This document shows positions 17,680 to 27,586 of a stretch of 64,000 nucleotides of DNA, one piece after another. The position numbers and the translations under genes were made by a program. The notes beneath the pieces are model-generated. The model searched no databases. It saw only the letters and a list, made by a program, of their open reading frames with translations, and was not told where the DNA came from. The stretch's first letter is position 1. Every line of letters begins with the position of its first letter. Source of the DNA: Desulfonema magnum (lineage in GTDB: Bacteria > Desulfobacterota > Desulfobacteria > Desulfobacterales > 4be13); NCBI RefSeq assembly GCF_017377395.1, contig NZ_CP061800.1, positions 558,001-622,000 of the forward strand, in the 5' to 3' direction.

Positions 17680-17710
17680 GCCTTTAGGCGATGCCAGACC
17701 GCCTAAAGGC
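17680..17710. terminator. Hairpin between convergent transcription units
   Basis: GCCTTTAGGCG and CGCCTAAAGGC form an 11-bp perfect stem with a 9-base loop, between the end of the 59-residue gene and the end of the oppositely directed regulator gene. The short TT/AA flanks are weak for a rho-independent terminator, but the position fits a bidirectional one. Confidence 0.5.
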
Positions 17711-17714
17711 GAAC

Positions 17715-18413
17715 TCATATCCATAACCTCTCGATTTCAGGATGACTTAATTCCTCTGGTCTGACAATGTGAATTTCACGCCGCCCGGTTTCAATGATGT
17801 TTTTTTCTCGCAAGCGGCTTAAAGCCCGCAATGCTGATTCTGTGGTTGTGCCTGCCAGTTCAGCCAGTTCTGTACTGGTAAAACTCAGTCTGGCTCCGAA
17901 TTTGTTATATAAGGTAAACAGCGCACGCATCAGGCGATATTCGACTTTTTTCTCCATCATGTCAAGGATTCTCGTATTTGCACTGTCAACAGCTTGTCCG
18001 AGGATGCGAATGATATTGATAACGACCTGAGGATATGCAAAGGCAAAAGGAATGAATTTTTCCCGTTTTATGCTTAGGATGATCGAATCCTCAGCAGCCT
18101 CGGCCTCTGTCAGACGAGGCTCACCAGTGAATGGGCCTACTAAATTCAAGGGTTCTCCATATCTGACCAGTAAATAAGTAAGGCGTTTGCCAGTCAGGGA
18201 ACAGATAGAAATGCGAACCAGCCCCTCGCCCACGAGATAAAAGGCTCGACAGGGTTCGCCAGCTCTGAAAATAACGGCATTTTTGGCAAATCGCCTTGAA
18301 TCAGCGAGTTCAGCCAGACTCTTGTACGCGTCAGACGGAAGATCATTAAAACCCATTGATTCGCTGAAAATCGCTGTTTTGACTTCCGAACTCAGGGGGT
18401 CGCCAGTCTTCAT
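17715..18413 (-). CDS. Crp/Fnr family transcriptional regulator
   Basis: The 232-residue protein has an N-terminal cyclic-nucleotide-binding-type beta barrel (about 25-135; F-R-A-G-E-P-C-R-A-F-Y-L-V-G-E-G-L-V-R is the typical start) and a C-terminal winged helix (about 160-225; A-G-T-T-T-E-S-A-L-R-A-L-S-R-L is the recognition helix). The Cys cluster of oxygen-sensing Fnr is absent. It converges on the paaK unit. No binding site was identified, so regulation of paaK or the symporter is only suggested by position. Confidence 0.85.
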   Translation of the reverse strand: MKTGDPLSSEVKTAIFSESMGFNDLPSDAYKSLAELADSRRFAKNAVIFRAGEPCRAFYLVGEGLVRISICSLTGKRLTYLLVRYGEPLNLVGPFTGEPRLTEAEAAEDSIILSIKREKFIPFAFAYPQVVINIIRILGQAVDSANTRILDMMEKKVEYRLMRALFTLYNKFGARLSFTSTELAELAGTTTESALRALSRLREKNIIETGRREIHIVRPEELSHPEIERLWI

Positions 18414-18982
18414 ATGGAATGCTCCGTGATATAAGGTTAAATATGGATTTTAAGCCGGAGGAATCTCGGCCGGAGGGCTATCAATCCCCATATGCAGCTT
18501 GCAGACCTGCCGACCTGCTGTTTCATCGTTCAGCCCCCTTTCCGATCCATCACTGACGAAACGTTTTCCGGCGTGCTGAACTGCGGAGGTTCCGGCGATA
18601 AAAATTTTCGCCATATCAGCGTCAGTTTTGCCTTGAGATGATGAAAGAGATATCTGTAAGACATTCTGAAACTGATCCTGTTTTTGTTCCGTTTTTTTGG
18701 GGAGATATGAAAGTTTTTTTCGCTTCGCCTGAACAAATTTTCCAAAAGTATTTCTGCACCAGTCAGAATTTTTTTTGATTTCTCCTCTGCCACGATATTG
18801 TAAGATGGCATAATGAATATTTCTGTACCACTATCGGATGTTATCAGTCTGAATCTGCACTGTCAAATTGTTTTTTTCGGGGGACATTTTTTTCGGGGAA
18901 CACAATATTTATTTGTCCGATCTCAATTTTCTGCCGGGCTTTTTTATCAAAAAATAAGTATTGTATCCCCTGAGTTATCCCT
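18414..18982. other. Gap between regulator and nuclease genes
   Basis: Nothing recognisable. One leftward frame of 93 codons (18530-18811) has unconvincing composition and no ribosome-binding site. The left 100 bases should contain the promoter of the Crp/Fnr gene. Confidence 0.5.
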
Positions 18983-19987
18983 TTATTTTCGGACAGCTTT
19001 CACTCTGTCTTCGGGGATACCCAGCATCTCGGCGATACGTTCATCCGCATACCCCGCTTCTCTCAGAGCCAGAACAGAACATCTTTCCCTTTCTTTTAAC
19101 TCAGCTTCCGCCTTTTTCTCTCTTTTTTTCAACTCAGCTTCCGCCTTTCTTTTTTCAGCTTCCGCCTTTTTCTCTCTTTTTTTCAACTCAGCTTCCGCCT
19201 TTCTTTTTTCAGCTTCCGCCTTTTTTCTCAGCCGCGTCTCAGCTGCCAGTTTTTCCTTGATTTCCCTGCGTTCCCGCTCTATGCTCCGCTGGTCTCTGAG
19301 CCATGCCTCATGCAGCCGGTACTGCTCTCTCAGTCTTTCATCTTCTGTAAATTCCTGCAACATTTCATGTACCTCCATTATCCCCTTGTTGTTTCTGAAT
19401 TTTTCTTCCAGAGGCTCGGACGGTTCATGGGTTCCCGAGAGAAATCCGCACCACTGCTCCAGCGGGTTCCATGACACGCCCTTTTTCCTCATGGCCTCCT
19501 GAAATTTCCCGAGTTCCAGATAATAAAGATTCCAATGCCTGCTTAACAGTTTGTGACTTTTCACATTGGTCATTCTGTAGCAGTTGTACCAGTCCGTCTC
19601 GTCCTCCAGAAGATCGGACATCAGAATATGGATGCCGTGGCAGGGTCTCAGCGCGGCGTAGTCCTCTCCGGCATTTAGCTGATCCCTGTACAGACCCGCC
19701 AGATAAAACATGGAACGCTCCGGATAGAATTTCTGGTGCGCCACCTGCATTTCAACATCGGCCCATGTCCCGGTTCTTTTTTCCTTTACCCGGAGGTCAA
19801 GTATGCCCATTTTGTCCTCCTGGTACTTTGATATGTCAAAAGGATTCATAATCCGCACCTTGCCGAACAGGGTGCCGGGGTGATCATATCCCGTGACCGC
19901 ATTCAGCAGCGAAATCAGGGGCTTTGTCTGTTCCTGCCTTCCGAAAGCCCATTTGAACGCCACATCATTATAAAGGCAAATTTTCAT
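18983..19987 (-). CDS. Rpn-type PD-(D/E)XK nuclease / putative transposase, copy 1
   Basis: A recombination-promoting nuclease (Rpn/YhgA-like, PD-(D/E)XK fold) that would cut DNA. The active-site pattern is G-I-L-D64-L-R followed by D-V-E79-M-Q81. The N-terminus F-K-x-A-F-G and P-L-I-S-L-L-N are family hallmarks. The C-terminal third is a coiled coil of repeated K-K-A-E-A-E-K-R-K-A-E-A-E-L units, ending in a short helix-turn-helix-like tail (A-D-E-R-I-A-E-M-L-G-I). I set the start at M-K-I-C-L-Y-N-D, where all three copies agree; copies 1 and 2 have 11 further upstream codons in frame. It is the most distal of three tandem paralogues. Confidence 0.85.
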   Translation of the reverse strand: MKICLYNDVAFKWAFGRQEQTKPLISLLNAVTGYDHPGTLFGKVRIMNPFDISKYQEDKMGILDLRVKEKRTGTWADVEMQVAHQKFYPERSMFYLAGLYRDQLNAGEDYAALRPCHGIHILMSDLLEDETDWYNCYRMTNVKSHKLLSRHWNLYYLELGKFQEAMRKKGVSWNPLEQWCGFLSGTHEPSEPLEEKFRNNKGIMEVHEMLQEFTEDERLREQYRLHEAWLRDQRSIERERREIKEKLAAETRLRKKAEAEKRKAEAELKKREKKAEAEKRKAEAELKKREKKAEAELKERERCSVLALREAGYADERIAEMLGIPEDRVKAVRK

Positions 19988-20417
19988 TGGTTCCGTACTT
20001 TCTCCGCAGGGATTTTGCATAAGAAGAGGCTTGCAATCCCTTTCTTATGAATCCCTATTCTTACAGAAAATCCTTGTAGCGAATAATTCTAATTTGCTCA
20101 ACATTCCTTTTCTTATGCGCTTTTCCTGTACTTTTCGGAGACCGTCCGCCCTCCGATCTGTTTCGCCCGTCCCCTGTTCAGCTTCGCTGCGGGGCGGATG
20201 CCATTCTCCCTGCCTGACATGCCGATTTGAAAGCAAGATAGGCCGGAATTTGCTGTTCCGCTCCTATTCTTGTCACTGTTCCGGCAACTTCGGAACATGC
20301 GGACAGATGCGAAAAAAAGCTTCCCGGCATACCTGTTCGTAAATGTGTTCGGAATGCGGACTGTGACTGATTCTCAGGCATCCCGACATGGGAAACCGGG
20401 CAGGCGAGGTTCACTGT
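19988..20417. other. Spacer between nuclease copies 1 and 2
   Basis: The first 60 bases next to copy 1 (through TTGCATAAGAAGAGGCTTGC) are almost identical to those upstream of copy 2, and the last 45 bases match the region behind copy 3. The duplicated unit therefore included flanking DNA. The middle 300 bases have no counterpart in the window and no credible gene. Confidence 0.6.
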
Positions 20418-21389
20418 TTATTTCCGGACAGCTTTCACTCTGTCTTCGGGGATACCCAGCATATCAGCGATACGTTCATCCGCATACCCCGCTTCTCTCA
20501 GAGCCAGAACAGAACATCTTTCCCTTTCTTTTAACTCAGCTTCCGCCTTTTTCTCTCTTTTTTTCAACTCAGCTTCCGCCTTTCTTTTTTCAGCTTCCGC
20601 CTTTCTTTTTTCAGCTTCCGCCTTTTTTCTCAGCCGCGTCTCAGCCGCGAGTTTTTTCTTGATTTCCCTGCGTTCCCGCTCTATGCTCCGCTGGTCTCTG
20701 AGCCATGCCTCATGCAGCCGGTACTGCTCTCTCAGTCTTTCATCTTCTGTAAATTCCTGCAACATTTCATGTACCTCCATTATCCCCTTGTTGTTTCTGA
20801 ATTTTTCTTCCAGAGGCTCGGACGGTTCATGGGTTCCCGAGAGAAATCCGCACCACTGCTCCAGCGGGTTCCATGACACGCCCTTTTTCCTCATGGCCTC
20901 CTGAAATTTCCCGAGTTCCAGATAATAAAGATTCCAATGCCTGCTTAACAGTTTGTGACTTTTCACATTGGTCATTCTGTAGCAGTTGTACCAGTCCGTC
21001 TCGTCCTCCAGAAGATCGGACATCAGAATATGGATGCCGTGGCAGGGTCTCAGCGCGGCGTAGTCCTCTCCGGCATTTAGCTGATCCCTGTACAGACCCG
21101 CCAGATAAAACATGGAACGCTCCGGATAAAATTTCTGATGCGCCACCTGCATTTCAACATCGGCCCATATCCCGGTTTTTTTTTCCTTTACCCGGAGATC
21201 AAGTATGCCCATCTTATCCTTCTGGTATTTTGATATGTCAAAAGGATTCATAATCCGCACCTCGCCGAACATAGTGGCGGGGTGATCATATCCCGTGACC
21301 GCATTCAGCAGCGAAATCAGGGGCTTTGTCTGTTCCTGCCTCCCGAAAGCCCATTTGAACGCCACATCATTATAAAGACAAATTTTCAT
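20418..21389 (-). CDS. Rpn-type PD-(D/E)XK nuclease / putative transposase, copy 2
   Basis: This 323-residue paralogue is nearly identical to copy 1 through the nuclease domain, with the same D-x15-E-x-Q active site. It differs mainly in the coiled coil: its K-R-K-A-E-A-E blocks are arranged differently and one longer block is missing. Such length changes in a repetitive coil usually come from slippage or unequal exchange. The leading region is shared with copy 1, so both probably have the same promoter type. Both copies look intact. Confidence 0.85.
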   Translation of the reverse strand: MKICLYNDVAFKWAFGRQEQTKPLISLLNAVTGYDHPATMFGEVRIMNPFDISKYQKDKMGILDLRVKEKKTGIWADVEMQVAHQKFYPERSMFYLAGLYRDQLNAGEDYAALRPCHGIHILMSDLLEDETDWYNCYRMTNVKSHKLLSRHWNLYYLELGKFQEAMRKKGVSWNPLEQWCGFLSGTHEPSEPLEEKFRNNKGIMEVHEMLQEFTEDERLREQYRLHEAWLRDQRSIERERREIKKKLAAETRLRKKAEAEKRKAEAEKRKAEAELKKREKKAEAELKERERCSVLALREAGYADERIADMLGIPEDRVKAVRK

Positions 21390-21582
21390 TGGTTCCGTAC
21401 TTTCTCCGCAGGGATTTTGCATAAGAAGAGGCTTGCAATCCTTTTCTTATGAATCCCTCTTCTTTGTGAAACCCTTCATGATGACGCTATCCGGCAGCGA
21501 CGGCCCGGGACTTCACTTCCTGTTCCAGACGGTTTCCCAGATATTCCGATACATGGGAAACCGGACGGGCGAGGTTCACTGT

Positions 21583-22512
21583 TTATTTCCGGACAGCTTT
21601 CACTCTCTTTTCAGGGATACCCAGCATATCGGCGATACGTTCATCTGAATATCCCGCCTCTCTCAGAGCCAGAACAGAACGTCTTTCCCTTTCTTTTGAC
21701 TCGGCTTCCGCTTTTTTCTCTCTTTTTTTTAACTCAGCTTCCGCCTTTTTTCTCAGCCGCGTCTCAGCCGCGAGTTTTTCTTTGATTTCCCTGCGTTCCC
21801 GCTCTATGCTCCGCTGGTCTCTGAGCCATGCCTCATGCAGCCGGTACTGCTCTCTCAGTCTTTCATCTTCTGTAAATTCCTGCAACATTTCATGTACCTC
21901 CCTTATCCCTTTGTTATCTCTGAATTTTTCTTCCAGAGGCTCGGACGGTTCATGGGTTCCCGACAGAAATCCGCACCACTGCTCCAGCGGGTTCCATGAC
22001 ACGCCCTTTTTCCTCATGGCCTCCTGAAATTTCCCGAGTTCCAGATAATAAAGATTCCAATGCCTGCTTAACAGTTTGTGACTTTTCACATTGGTCATTC
22101 TGTAGCAGTTGTACCAGTCCGTCTCGTCCTCCAGAAGATCGGACATCAGAATATGGATGCCGTGGCAGGGTCTCAGCGCGGCGTAGTCCTCTCCGGCATT
22201 CAGCTGATCCCTGTACAGACCCGCCAGATAAAACATGGAACGCTCCGGATAGAATTTCTGGTGCGCCACCTGCATTTCAACATCGGCCCATGTCCCGGTT
22301 CTTTTTTCCTTTACCCGGAGGTCAAGTATGCCCATTTTGTCCTCCTGGTACTTTGATATGTCAAAAGGATTCACAATCCGCACCTTGCCGAACAGGGTGC
22401 CGGGGTGATCATATCCCGTGACCGCATTCAGCAGCGAAATCAGCGGCGTTGTCTGTTCCTGCCTTCCGAAAGCCCATTTGAACGCCACATCATTATAAAG
22501 ACAAATTTTCAT
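21583..22512 (-). CDS. Rpn-type PD-(D/E)XK nuclease / putative transposase, copy 3
   Basis: The 309-residue third paralogue has the shortest coiled coil (one K-K-A-E-A-E-L-K-K-R-E block) and the most differences in the tail (E-R-R-S-V, P-E-K-R-V). Its sequence upstream of the ATG differs from the other two copies, with GGTGGGTTA as a possible ribosome-binding site, and it begins 32 bases after the end of the coiled-coil nuclease gene. It thus appears to be the second gene of that transcription unit, with copies 2 and 1 downstream. Confidence 0.85.
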   Translation of the reverse strand: MKICLYNDVAFKWAFGRQEQTTPLISLLNAVTGYDHPGTLFGKVRIVNPFDISKYQEDKMGILDLRVKEKRTGTWADVEMQVAHQKFYPERSMFYLAGLYRDQLNAGEDYAALRPCHGIHILMSDLLEDETDWYNCYRMTNVKSHKLLSRHWNLYYLELGKFQEAMRKKGVSWNPLEQWCGFLSGTHEPSEPLEEKFRDNKGIREVHEMLQEFTEDERLREQYRLHEAWLRDQRSIERERREIKEKLAAETRLRKKAEAELKKREKKAEAESKERERRSVLALREAGYSDERIADMLGIPEKRVKAVRK

Positions 22513-22544
22513 TAACCCACCGTTTTCCGAAGGCTGTCCGTTTT

Positions 22545-23333
22545 TTATCTTTCAGCAACCTTTTCAAAATTCAGTAAATCCATTGTGTCGTCTCTCATCG
22601 CCATTGCATAAATCCCGCTCCGTGTCAGATGTCTCAGAATATTCTCAGGGATGTGCAGGGATGAAAAAATGGGAACAACTCTCCTTTCCCGGGACTCCGG
22701 GAAATAATCCGGCACTTCTTCCAGCAGGCTGACAAAATCCCGGACATCCTCCGGTCTCGGATTCGATTTCACCTCGCAGATGAAAAAATGCCTGTCCGCC
22801 ACGCCGATCACATCGAACTCCCGCCGCACGTTCCGGTCGGACGACTTTCTTCTCTGAAGGCGTGCCGCAAAAGATTCGAAATTACTGTCTCCGAAATATT
22901 CCTCCGCAACTCCCGGTATGTTGGGTGCGGCAATGTCCTCAGCCACTGTTCCCAGCCTGTTGGCAAGTTCGCCCCATTTTTTGTCTGTCTCTTTTTTTAG
23001 TGCTCTCATCTCCTTACTGAACGCTTTTCTGTCAGCCCTCATCTCCTTTTTGAATGCTTTCATCTCTGCCTTGAGATTTTTTGTATCCGCTTCCATGCGG
23101 GACAGGGTCGCATCTGTTTTTTCTTTGAAAGCCCTGGTGTCAGCTTCCATCCGAGTCAGAGTTCTGTCCGTGTCCTCTCTGAAAACTCTCATTTCTTCTT
23201 TGAAAGCTTTGGTGTCAGCTTCCTGGCGAATCATCATTTTATTCATGGAGGCGATGAACTGTCCCAGCACGGATTCCAGCGAATCTGTCCGTTTTTCCAG
23301 CCCGTCAACTTGTTTCTGCAAATTTGCGCTCAT
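22545..23333 (-). CDS. Coiled-coil PD-(D/E)XK domain protein (DUF3782-like)
   Basis: The 262-residue protein has a long N-terminal coiled coil (about 5-125) of near-repeats such as E-A-D-T-K-A-F-K-E and R-M-E-A-D-T. A nuclease-type domain follows, with F-D174-V-I-G and C-E187-V-K189 matching the PD-(D/E)XK metal and catalytic residues. Proteins of this layout are common in cyanobacteria and other repeat-rich genomes. It stands first in a leftward set with the three Rpn-type nucleases, so four predicted PD-(D/E)XK proteins are adjacent. The role could be mobile-element housekeeping or restriction-like; this is not decided by the sequence. Confidence 0.8.
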   Translation of the reverse strand: MSANLQKQVDGLEKRTDSLESVLGQFIASMNKMMIRQEADTKAFKEEMRVFREDTDRTLTRMEADTRAFKEKTDATLSRMEADTKNLKAEMKAFKKEMRADRKAFSKEMRALKKETDKKWGELANRLGTVAEDIAAPNIPGVAEEYFGDSNFESFAARLQRRKSSDRNVRREFDVIGVADRHFFICEVKSNPRPEDVRDFVSLLEEVPDYFPESRERRVVPIFSSLHIPENILRHLTRSGIYAMAMRDDTMDLLNFEKVAER

Positions 23334-24385
23334 AACAGTCTCCCCTTGTTTTTTATTTTATGTTATCAGAATATATGGGATATTCTGATGTGTCAACAGG
23401 AACATCTCTGCTGGAGCAAGGGAAAAACGTCTTGCTGCAATTCATCATTCAGCCCGGAAAAGCCCCGTGGGGGAGGCATATTTGCGGCATTCGTCATGCG
23501 GCGGCCCTCTGGCGGCATATATTTGCGGCATGGTTCGCAAGCCTGCTGCAAAATATGCCGCCCTCACGGGGCTTTGCACAGGCCCGGCATGACTAATGCT
23601 ACAAACATGCCGCCCCCACGGGGCTTGGTCAGCCCTCCCGTAAATCCGTTATAAGCAGAAATATGTGAAGCACTTACAGGGCTCAACGCTGTCTGGTGGG
23701 TTTCGCTTCGCTGCACCCACCCTACATTTTTTTTACCGTGAAAATACATTTTGAAAAGCCGGGTTTTTTATCTGAAAACATTTTCATAACCGGGGGCGAA
23801 AAACCCGGCTTTTTCATGAGCGTTTATTTGATGTAAAAAGTTATACAAATCACAAACCACCAATGACAAATCACAAATCACTTTCATATAAACGGCCATG
23901 AGCTGCCGGTCACAACGAAAAATGAAAGTTTTACTTTTTTTCCTAACACCTAACACTTAACACTTAACACCTTTTTCATATAAACGGCCATGAGCTGCCG
24001 GTCACAACGAAAAATGGGTAGTGTTCTAAAACTGGACTTAAACTTTTTAACCCATTGAATCAATTTGGCAAATATCGGGGCAAGTCCAGTTTTAGAACAC
24101 CACCGAAAAATGAAAGTTTTACTTTTTTTCCTAACACCTAACACTTAACACTTAACACCTTTTTCATATAAACGGCCATGAGCTGCCGGTCACAACGAAA
24201 AATGAAAGTTTTATAGTTTTTCCTAACACTTAACACTTAACACCTAACACCTAACACTTTCATATAAAACCAGCCAGAAATTAAAACTTGAAAAGGGGCC
24301 TTATATTTGATAACCCTCCTCAGACCGCTTCCCGTGTGGGGGGCATGAACTAAAAAACATAAGCAGAAAAAGGGAAAGACATAAT
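23334..24385. repeat. Repeat-dense intergenic region before carB
   Basis: The region holds GCCCCGTGGGGG/CATGCCGCCCCCACGGGGC units at 23461-23626, a AAATCCGTTATAAGCAG copy at 23642-23658, a GTGGGTTTCGC...CACCCACCCTACA repeat at 23696-23727 and an AAAAGCCGGGTTTT...AAAACCCGGCTTTT inverted repeat at 23754-23814 that recurs at 43519-43579. From 23880 to 24270 there are three copies of a TTTCATATAAACGGCCATGA unit, each followed by 7-bp CTAACAC/TTAACAC tandems; one copy is interrupted by the miniature element listed next. No gene was found. Confidence 0.75.
24017..24103. mobile_element. 87-bp MITE with 9-bp target duplication
   Basis: Terminal inverted repeats GTGTTCTAAAACTGGACTT (19 bp, perfect) enclose about 40 bp of AT-rich DNA. 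The 9-mer CGAAAAATG is present directly on both sides (24008-24016 and 24104-24112). Uninterrupted copies of the same host repeat nearby read ACAACGAAAAATGAAAG, exactly the sequence expected before insertion. It has no coding capacity and must have been moved by a transposase elsewhere. Confidence 0.85.
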
Positions 24386-27300
24386 ATGCCCAAACGTGAC
24401 GACATTAACAAAATAATGATTATTGGCTCAGGCCCCATTATCATCGGCCAGGCGTGTGAATTTGACTATTCCGGAACCCAGGCTTGTAAGGCTTTAAGGT
24501 CCCTGGGGTACGAAATTGTACTCGTAAACTCGAACCCCGCGACCATTATGACAGACCCGGGCACAGCAGATGTGACGTACATTGAACCGCTGAATATCAA
24601 AGTGCTGACAGAAATTATCGCGGCAGAACGTCCTGACGCATTGCTGCCAAACTTAGGCGGACAGTCCGGCCTGAATCTGTCCTCTGAACTGGCAAAAGCC
24701 GGTGTGCTGGAAGAATATGGTGTCAAGGTCATTGGTGTGAATGTTGACGCAATCGAACGCGGAGAAGACCGGACAGCGTTTAAAAACACAATGGATCGCC
24801 TCGGCATTGAAATGGCAAGAGGAAAAACAGTCAATACCGTGGAAGATGCTGAAAAAATAGCAGAAGAATTTGGTTATCCTGTTGTGATTCGGCCCGCATA
24901 CACCATGGGCGGCACAGGCGGCGGAATGGTTTACAATGTTGAGGAACTTCGCACCATTGCCGCACGGGGGCTTTCCGCAAGCCTTGTGGGTCAGGTTCTT
25001 GTGGAAGAATCGGTCCTGGGCTGGGAAGAATTGGAACTGGAAGTGGTCCGGGACGCAAAAAACCAGATGATTACGGTCTGCTTTATCGAAAATGTGGACG
25101 CAATGGGGGTTCATACCGGTGATTCCTTCTGCACCGCCCCCATGATGAGCATTGCTCCGGAATTGCAGGAACGCCTTCAGAAATATTCTTATGACATTGT
25201 GGAAGCCATTGAAGTCATTGGCGGAACCAATATCCAGTTTGCACATGATCCCAAGACAGGCCGGGTCGTTGTCATTGAAATCAATCCGAGAACCTCACGC
25301 TCCTCAGCCCTGGCATCCAAAGCCACAGGCTTTCCCATTGCCCTGGTCTCCTCGCTTCTGGCCGGGGGCCTGACAATGGATGAAATTCCCTATTGGCGGG
25401 ACGGAACCCTTGAGAAATATACGCCTTCGGGAGAGTATGTTGTTGTAAAATTTGCCCGGTGGGCCTTTGAGAAATTCGAAGGCGTCGAGGATAAACTCGG
25501 CACACAGATGCGTGCGGTGGGCGAAGCCATGAGCATCGGCAAAACCTATAAGGAATCTTTTCAGAAGGCCATTCGCTCATTGGAGATCGGTCGTTACGGA
25601 CTGGGGTTTGCAAAAGATTTCAATAGAAAATCCCTGGATGAACTGATGCAGATGATGGGATTCGCGTCAAGTGAACGTCAGTTTCTCATGTATGAGGCAT
25701 TACGCAAAGGGGCCGGTGTTCAGGAACTTTACGAGAAAACCCACATCAAGCCCTGGTTTATCGAGCAGATGAAGGAAATGGTGGAACTGGAGGAACAAAT
25801 CCTTAAATACAAAAACCGAATGCTTCCGGATGAGTTGCTCACCCAGGCCAAAAAAGATGGGTTTGCAGACAGATATCTGTCTCAGCTTTTAAATATTCCG
25901 GAAAAAGATATTCGTGAGAAACGCATCTCTCTGGGCGTGACAGAAGCCTGGGAACCGGTTCCGGTGAGCGGCGTGGAAAATGCTGCTTATTACTACTCAA
26001 CTTATAACGCACCCAATAAGGTGGAAGTGAGCGACCGGAAAAAAATCATGGTGCTTGGCGGCGGGCCGAACCGCATCGGACAGGGGATTGAGTTTGATTA
26101 CTGCTGTGTTCACGCGGCCTTTGCCATTCGTGACGCGGGATATGAATCCATCATGGTCAACTGCAACCCCGAGACAGTTTCCACGGATTACGACACTTCG
26201 GATAAATTGTATTTTGAACCGCTCACTGTGGAAGATGTGCTGAGTATTTATGAAAAAGAAAAACCCGAGGGCGTGGTGGTTCAGTTTGGCGGTCAGACCC
26301 CGCTCAATATTGCCAGCGAACTGGCCGAGGCCGGTGTCACGATTCTGGGAACATCTCCTGAAACCATTGATCTCGCGGAAGACAGAGATCAGTTCCGCAA
26401 CGTTATGTTAAAACTGGGCATTCCTCAGCCCAAATCCGGCATGGCCAGCACGCTGGAACAGGCCATTGAAATTGCCAATGAAATCGGGTATCCGCTCATG
26501 GTTCGTCCCTCTTATGTTCTGGGCGGACGCGCCATGCAGGTGGTTCTGGATGAGGAAATGCTGAAACAGTACGTGGCTGCTGCTGTGGATGTCTCACCTG
26601 AACGACCCATTTTAATAGACAAGTTCCTGGAATACGCAATTGAAGCTGAGGCGGATGCCATTGCTGACGGAAATGATGCGTTTGTGCCTGCGGTGATGGA
26701 ACATATTGAACTGGCCGGTGTGCATTCCGGTGACTCGGCATGTGTGATTCCTCCTGTGAGCATACCGCTGAAACACGTTGAAACCATCCGTGAATATACC
26801 CGTAAAATCGCCATAGAACTGAATGTGGTGGGCCTGATGAATGTTCAGTTCGCCATATTTAATGACACGGTTTATATTCTGGAAGCCAATCCCAGGGCCT
26901 CGCGCACTGTGCCCATTGTTTCCAAAGTCTGTAATATTTCAATGGCAAGGCTTGCCACTCAGGTCATGATGGGGAAAAAGATCGCGGACCTTGACCTTTC
27001 GCTGAAACCCATCCCGCATTTTGGTGTCAAAGAGGCGGTCTTTCCGTTTAATATGTTCCCGGAAGTGGATCCGATTCTGGGCCCGGAAATGCGATCCACT
27101 GGCGAAGTCCTGGGTCTGTCTCATTCTTTCGGACGGGCATTCTTCAAGTCTCAGGAGGCCACGCAGCTGGTTCTGCCGCTTGAGGGAACGGTTCTGATTA
27201 CTGTGACAGATGCGGATAAATCAAGTATTCTGGAGCCTGCACGGCTTTTCAGAGAAATGAATTTTAAGATTATGGCAACAGAGGGAACGCATAAGTTTCT

Positions 27301-27586
27301 GTCAGAGAACGGCATTGAGGCCGAGGCGATTAAGAAGCTGGGGCATGGCAGACCTAATATTGTGGATGCCATTAAAAACGGAGAAATCCAGTTGGTCATC
27401 AACACGCCCAGCGGAAAGCAGAGCCAGGAAGATGATTCTTATATCCGCAAGGCCGGAATCAGCTATAAAATTCCCAATATTACAACATCTGCCGGCGCGC
27501 TCGCTGCTGCCAAAGGCATCGCTGCACGAAGAAAAGGAAAGCCCAAGGTCAGATCGCTGCAAAAATATCACGCAGACATAAGATGA
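24386..27586 (+). CDS. carB: Carbamoyl-phosphate synthase large subunit
   Basis: This makes carbamoyl phosphate from ammonia (delivered by CarA), bicarbonate and two ATP, feeding pyrimidine and arginine synthesis. The 1066-residue protein has full family length and the two homologous halves: I-M-I-I-G-S-G-P-I-I-I-G-Q-A near residue 10 and I-M-V-L-G-G-G-P-N-R-I-G-Q-G near 555. Each half is followed by an ATP-grasp domain (R-P-A-Y-T-M-G-G-T-G-G and R-P-S-Y-V-L-G-G-R). The C-terminal allosteric domain (about 930-1060) is present. An AAAGGGA ribosome-binding site precedes the ATG. carA is not in the window. Confidence 0.97.
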   Translation: MPKRDDINKIMIIGSGPIIIGQACEFDYSGTQACKALRSLGYEIVLVNSNPATIMTDPGTADVTYIEPLNIKVLTEIIAAERPDALLPNLGGQSGLNLSSELAKAGVLEEYGVKVIGVNVDAIERGEDRTAFKNTMDRLGIEMARGKTVNTVEDAEKIAEEFGYPVVIRPAYTMGGTGGGMVYNVEELRTIAARGLSASLVGQVLVEESVLGWEELELEVVRDAKNQMITVCFIENVDAMGVHTGDSFCTAPMMSIAPELQERLQKYSYDIVEAIEVIGGTNIQFAHDPKTGRVVVIEINPRTSRSSALASKATGFPIALVSSLLAGGLTMDEIPYWRDGTLEKYTPSGEYVVVKFARWAFEKFEGVEDKLGTQMRAVGEAMSIGKTYKESFQKAIRSLEIGRYGLGFAKDFNRKSLDELMQMMGFASSERQFLMYEALRKGAGVQELYEKTHIKPWFIEQMKEMVELEEQILKYKNRMLPDELLTQAKKDGFADRYLSQLLNIPEKDIREKRISLGVTEAWEPVPVSGVENAAYYYSTYNAPNKVEVSDRKKIMVLGGGPNRIGQGIEFDYCCVHAAFAIRDAGYESIMVNCNPETVSTDYDTSDKLYFEPLTVEDVLSIYEKEKPEGVVVQFGGQTPLNIASELAEAGVTILGTSPETIDLAEDRDQFRNVMLKLGIPQPKSGMASTLEQAIEIANEIGYPLMVRPSYVLGGRAMQVVLDEEMLKQYVAAAVDVSPERPILIDKFLEYAIEAEADAIADGNDAFVPAVMEHIELAGVHSGDSACVIPPVSIPLKHVETIREYTRKIAIELNVVGLMNVQFAIFNDTVYILEANPRASRTVPIVSKVCNISMARLATQVMMGKKIADLDLSLKPIPHFGVKEAVFPFNMFPEVDPILGPEMRSTGEVLGLSHSFGRAFFKSQEATQLVLPLEGTVLITVTDADKSSILEPARLFREMNFKIMATEGTHKFLSENGIEAEAIKKLGHGRPNIVDAIKNGEIQLVINTPSGKQSQEDDSYIRKAGISYKIPNITTSAGALAAAKGIAARRKGKPKVRSLQKYHADIR

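Noticed and set aside
18530..18811. Leftward 93-codon frame
   Set aside because: No ribosome-binding site, no recognisable motif and atypical composition; most likely chance.
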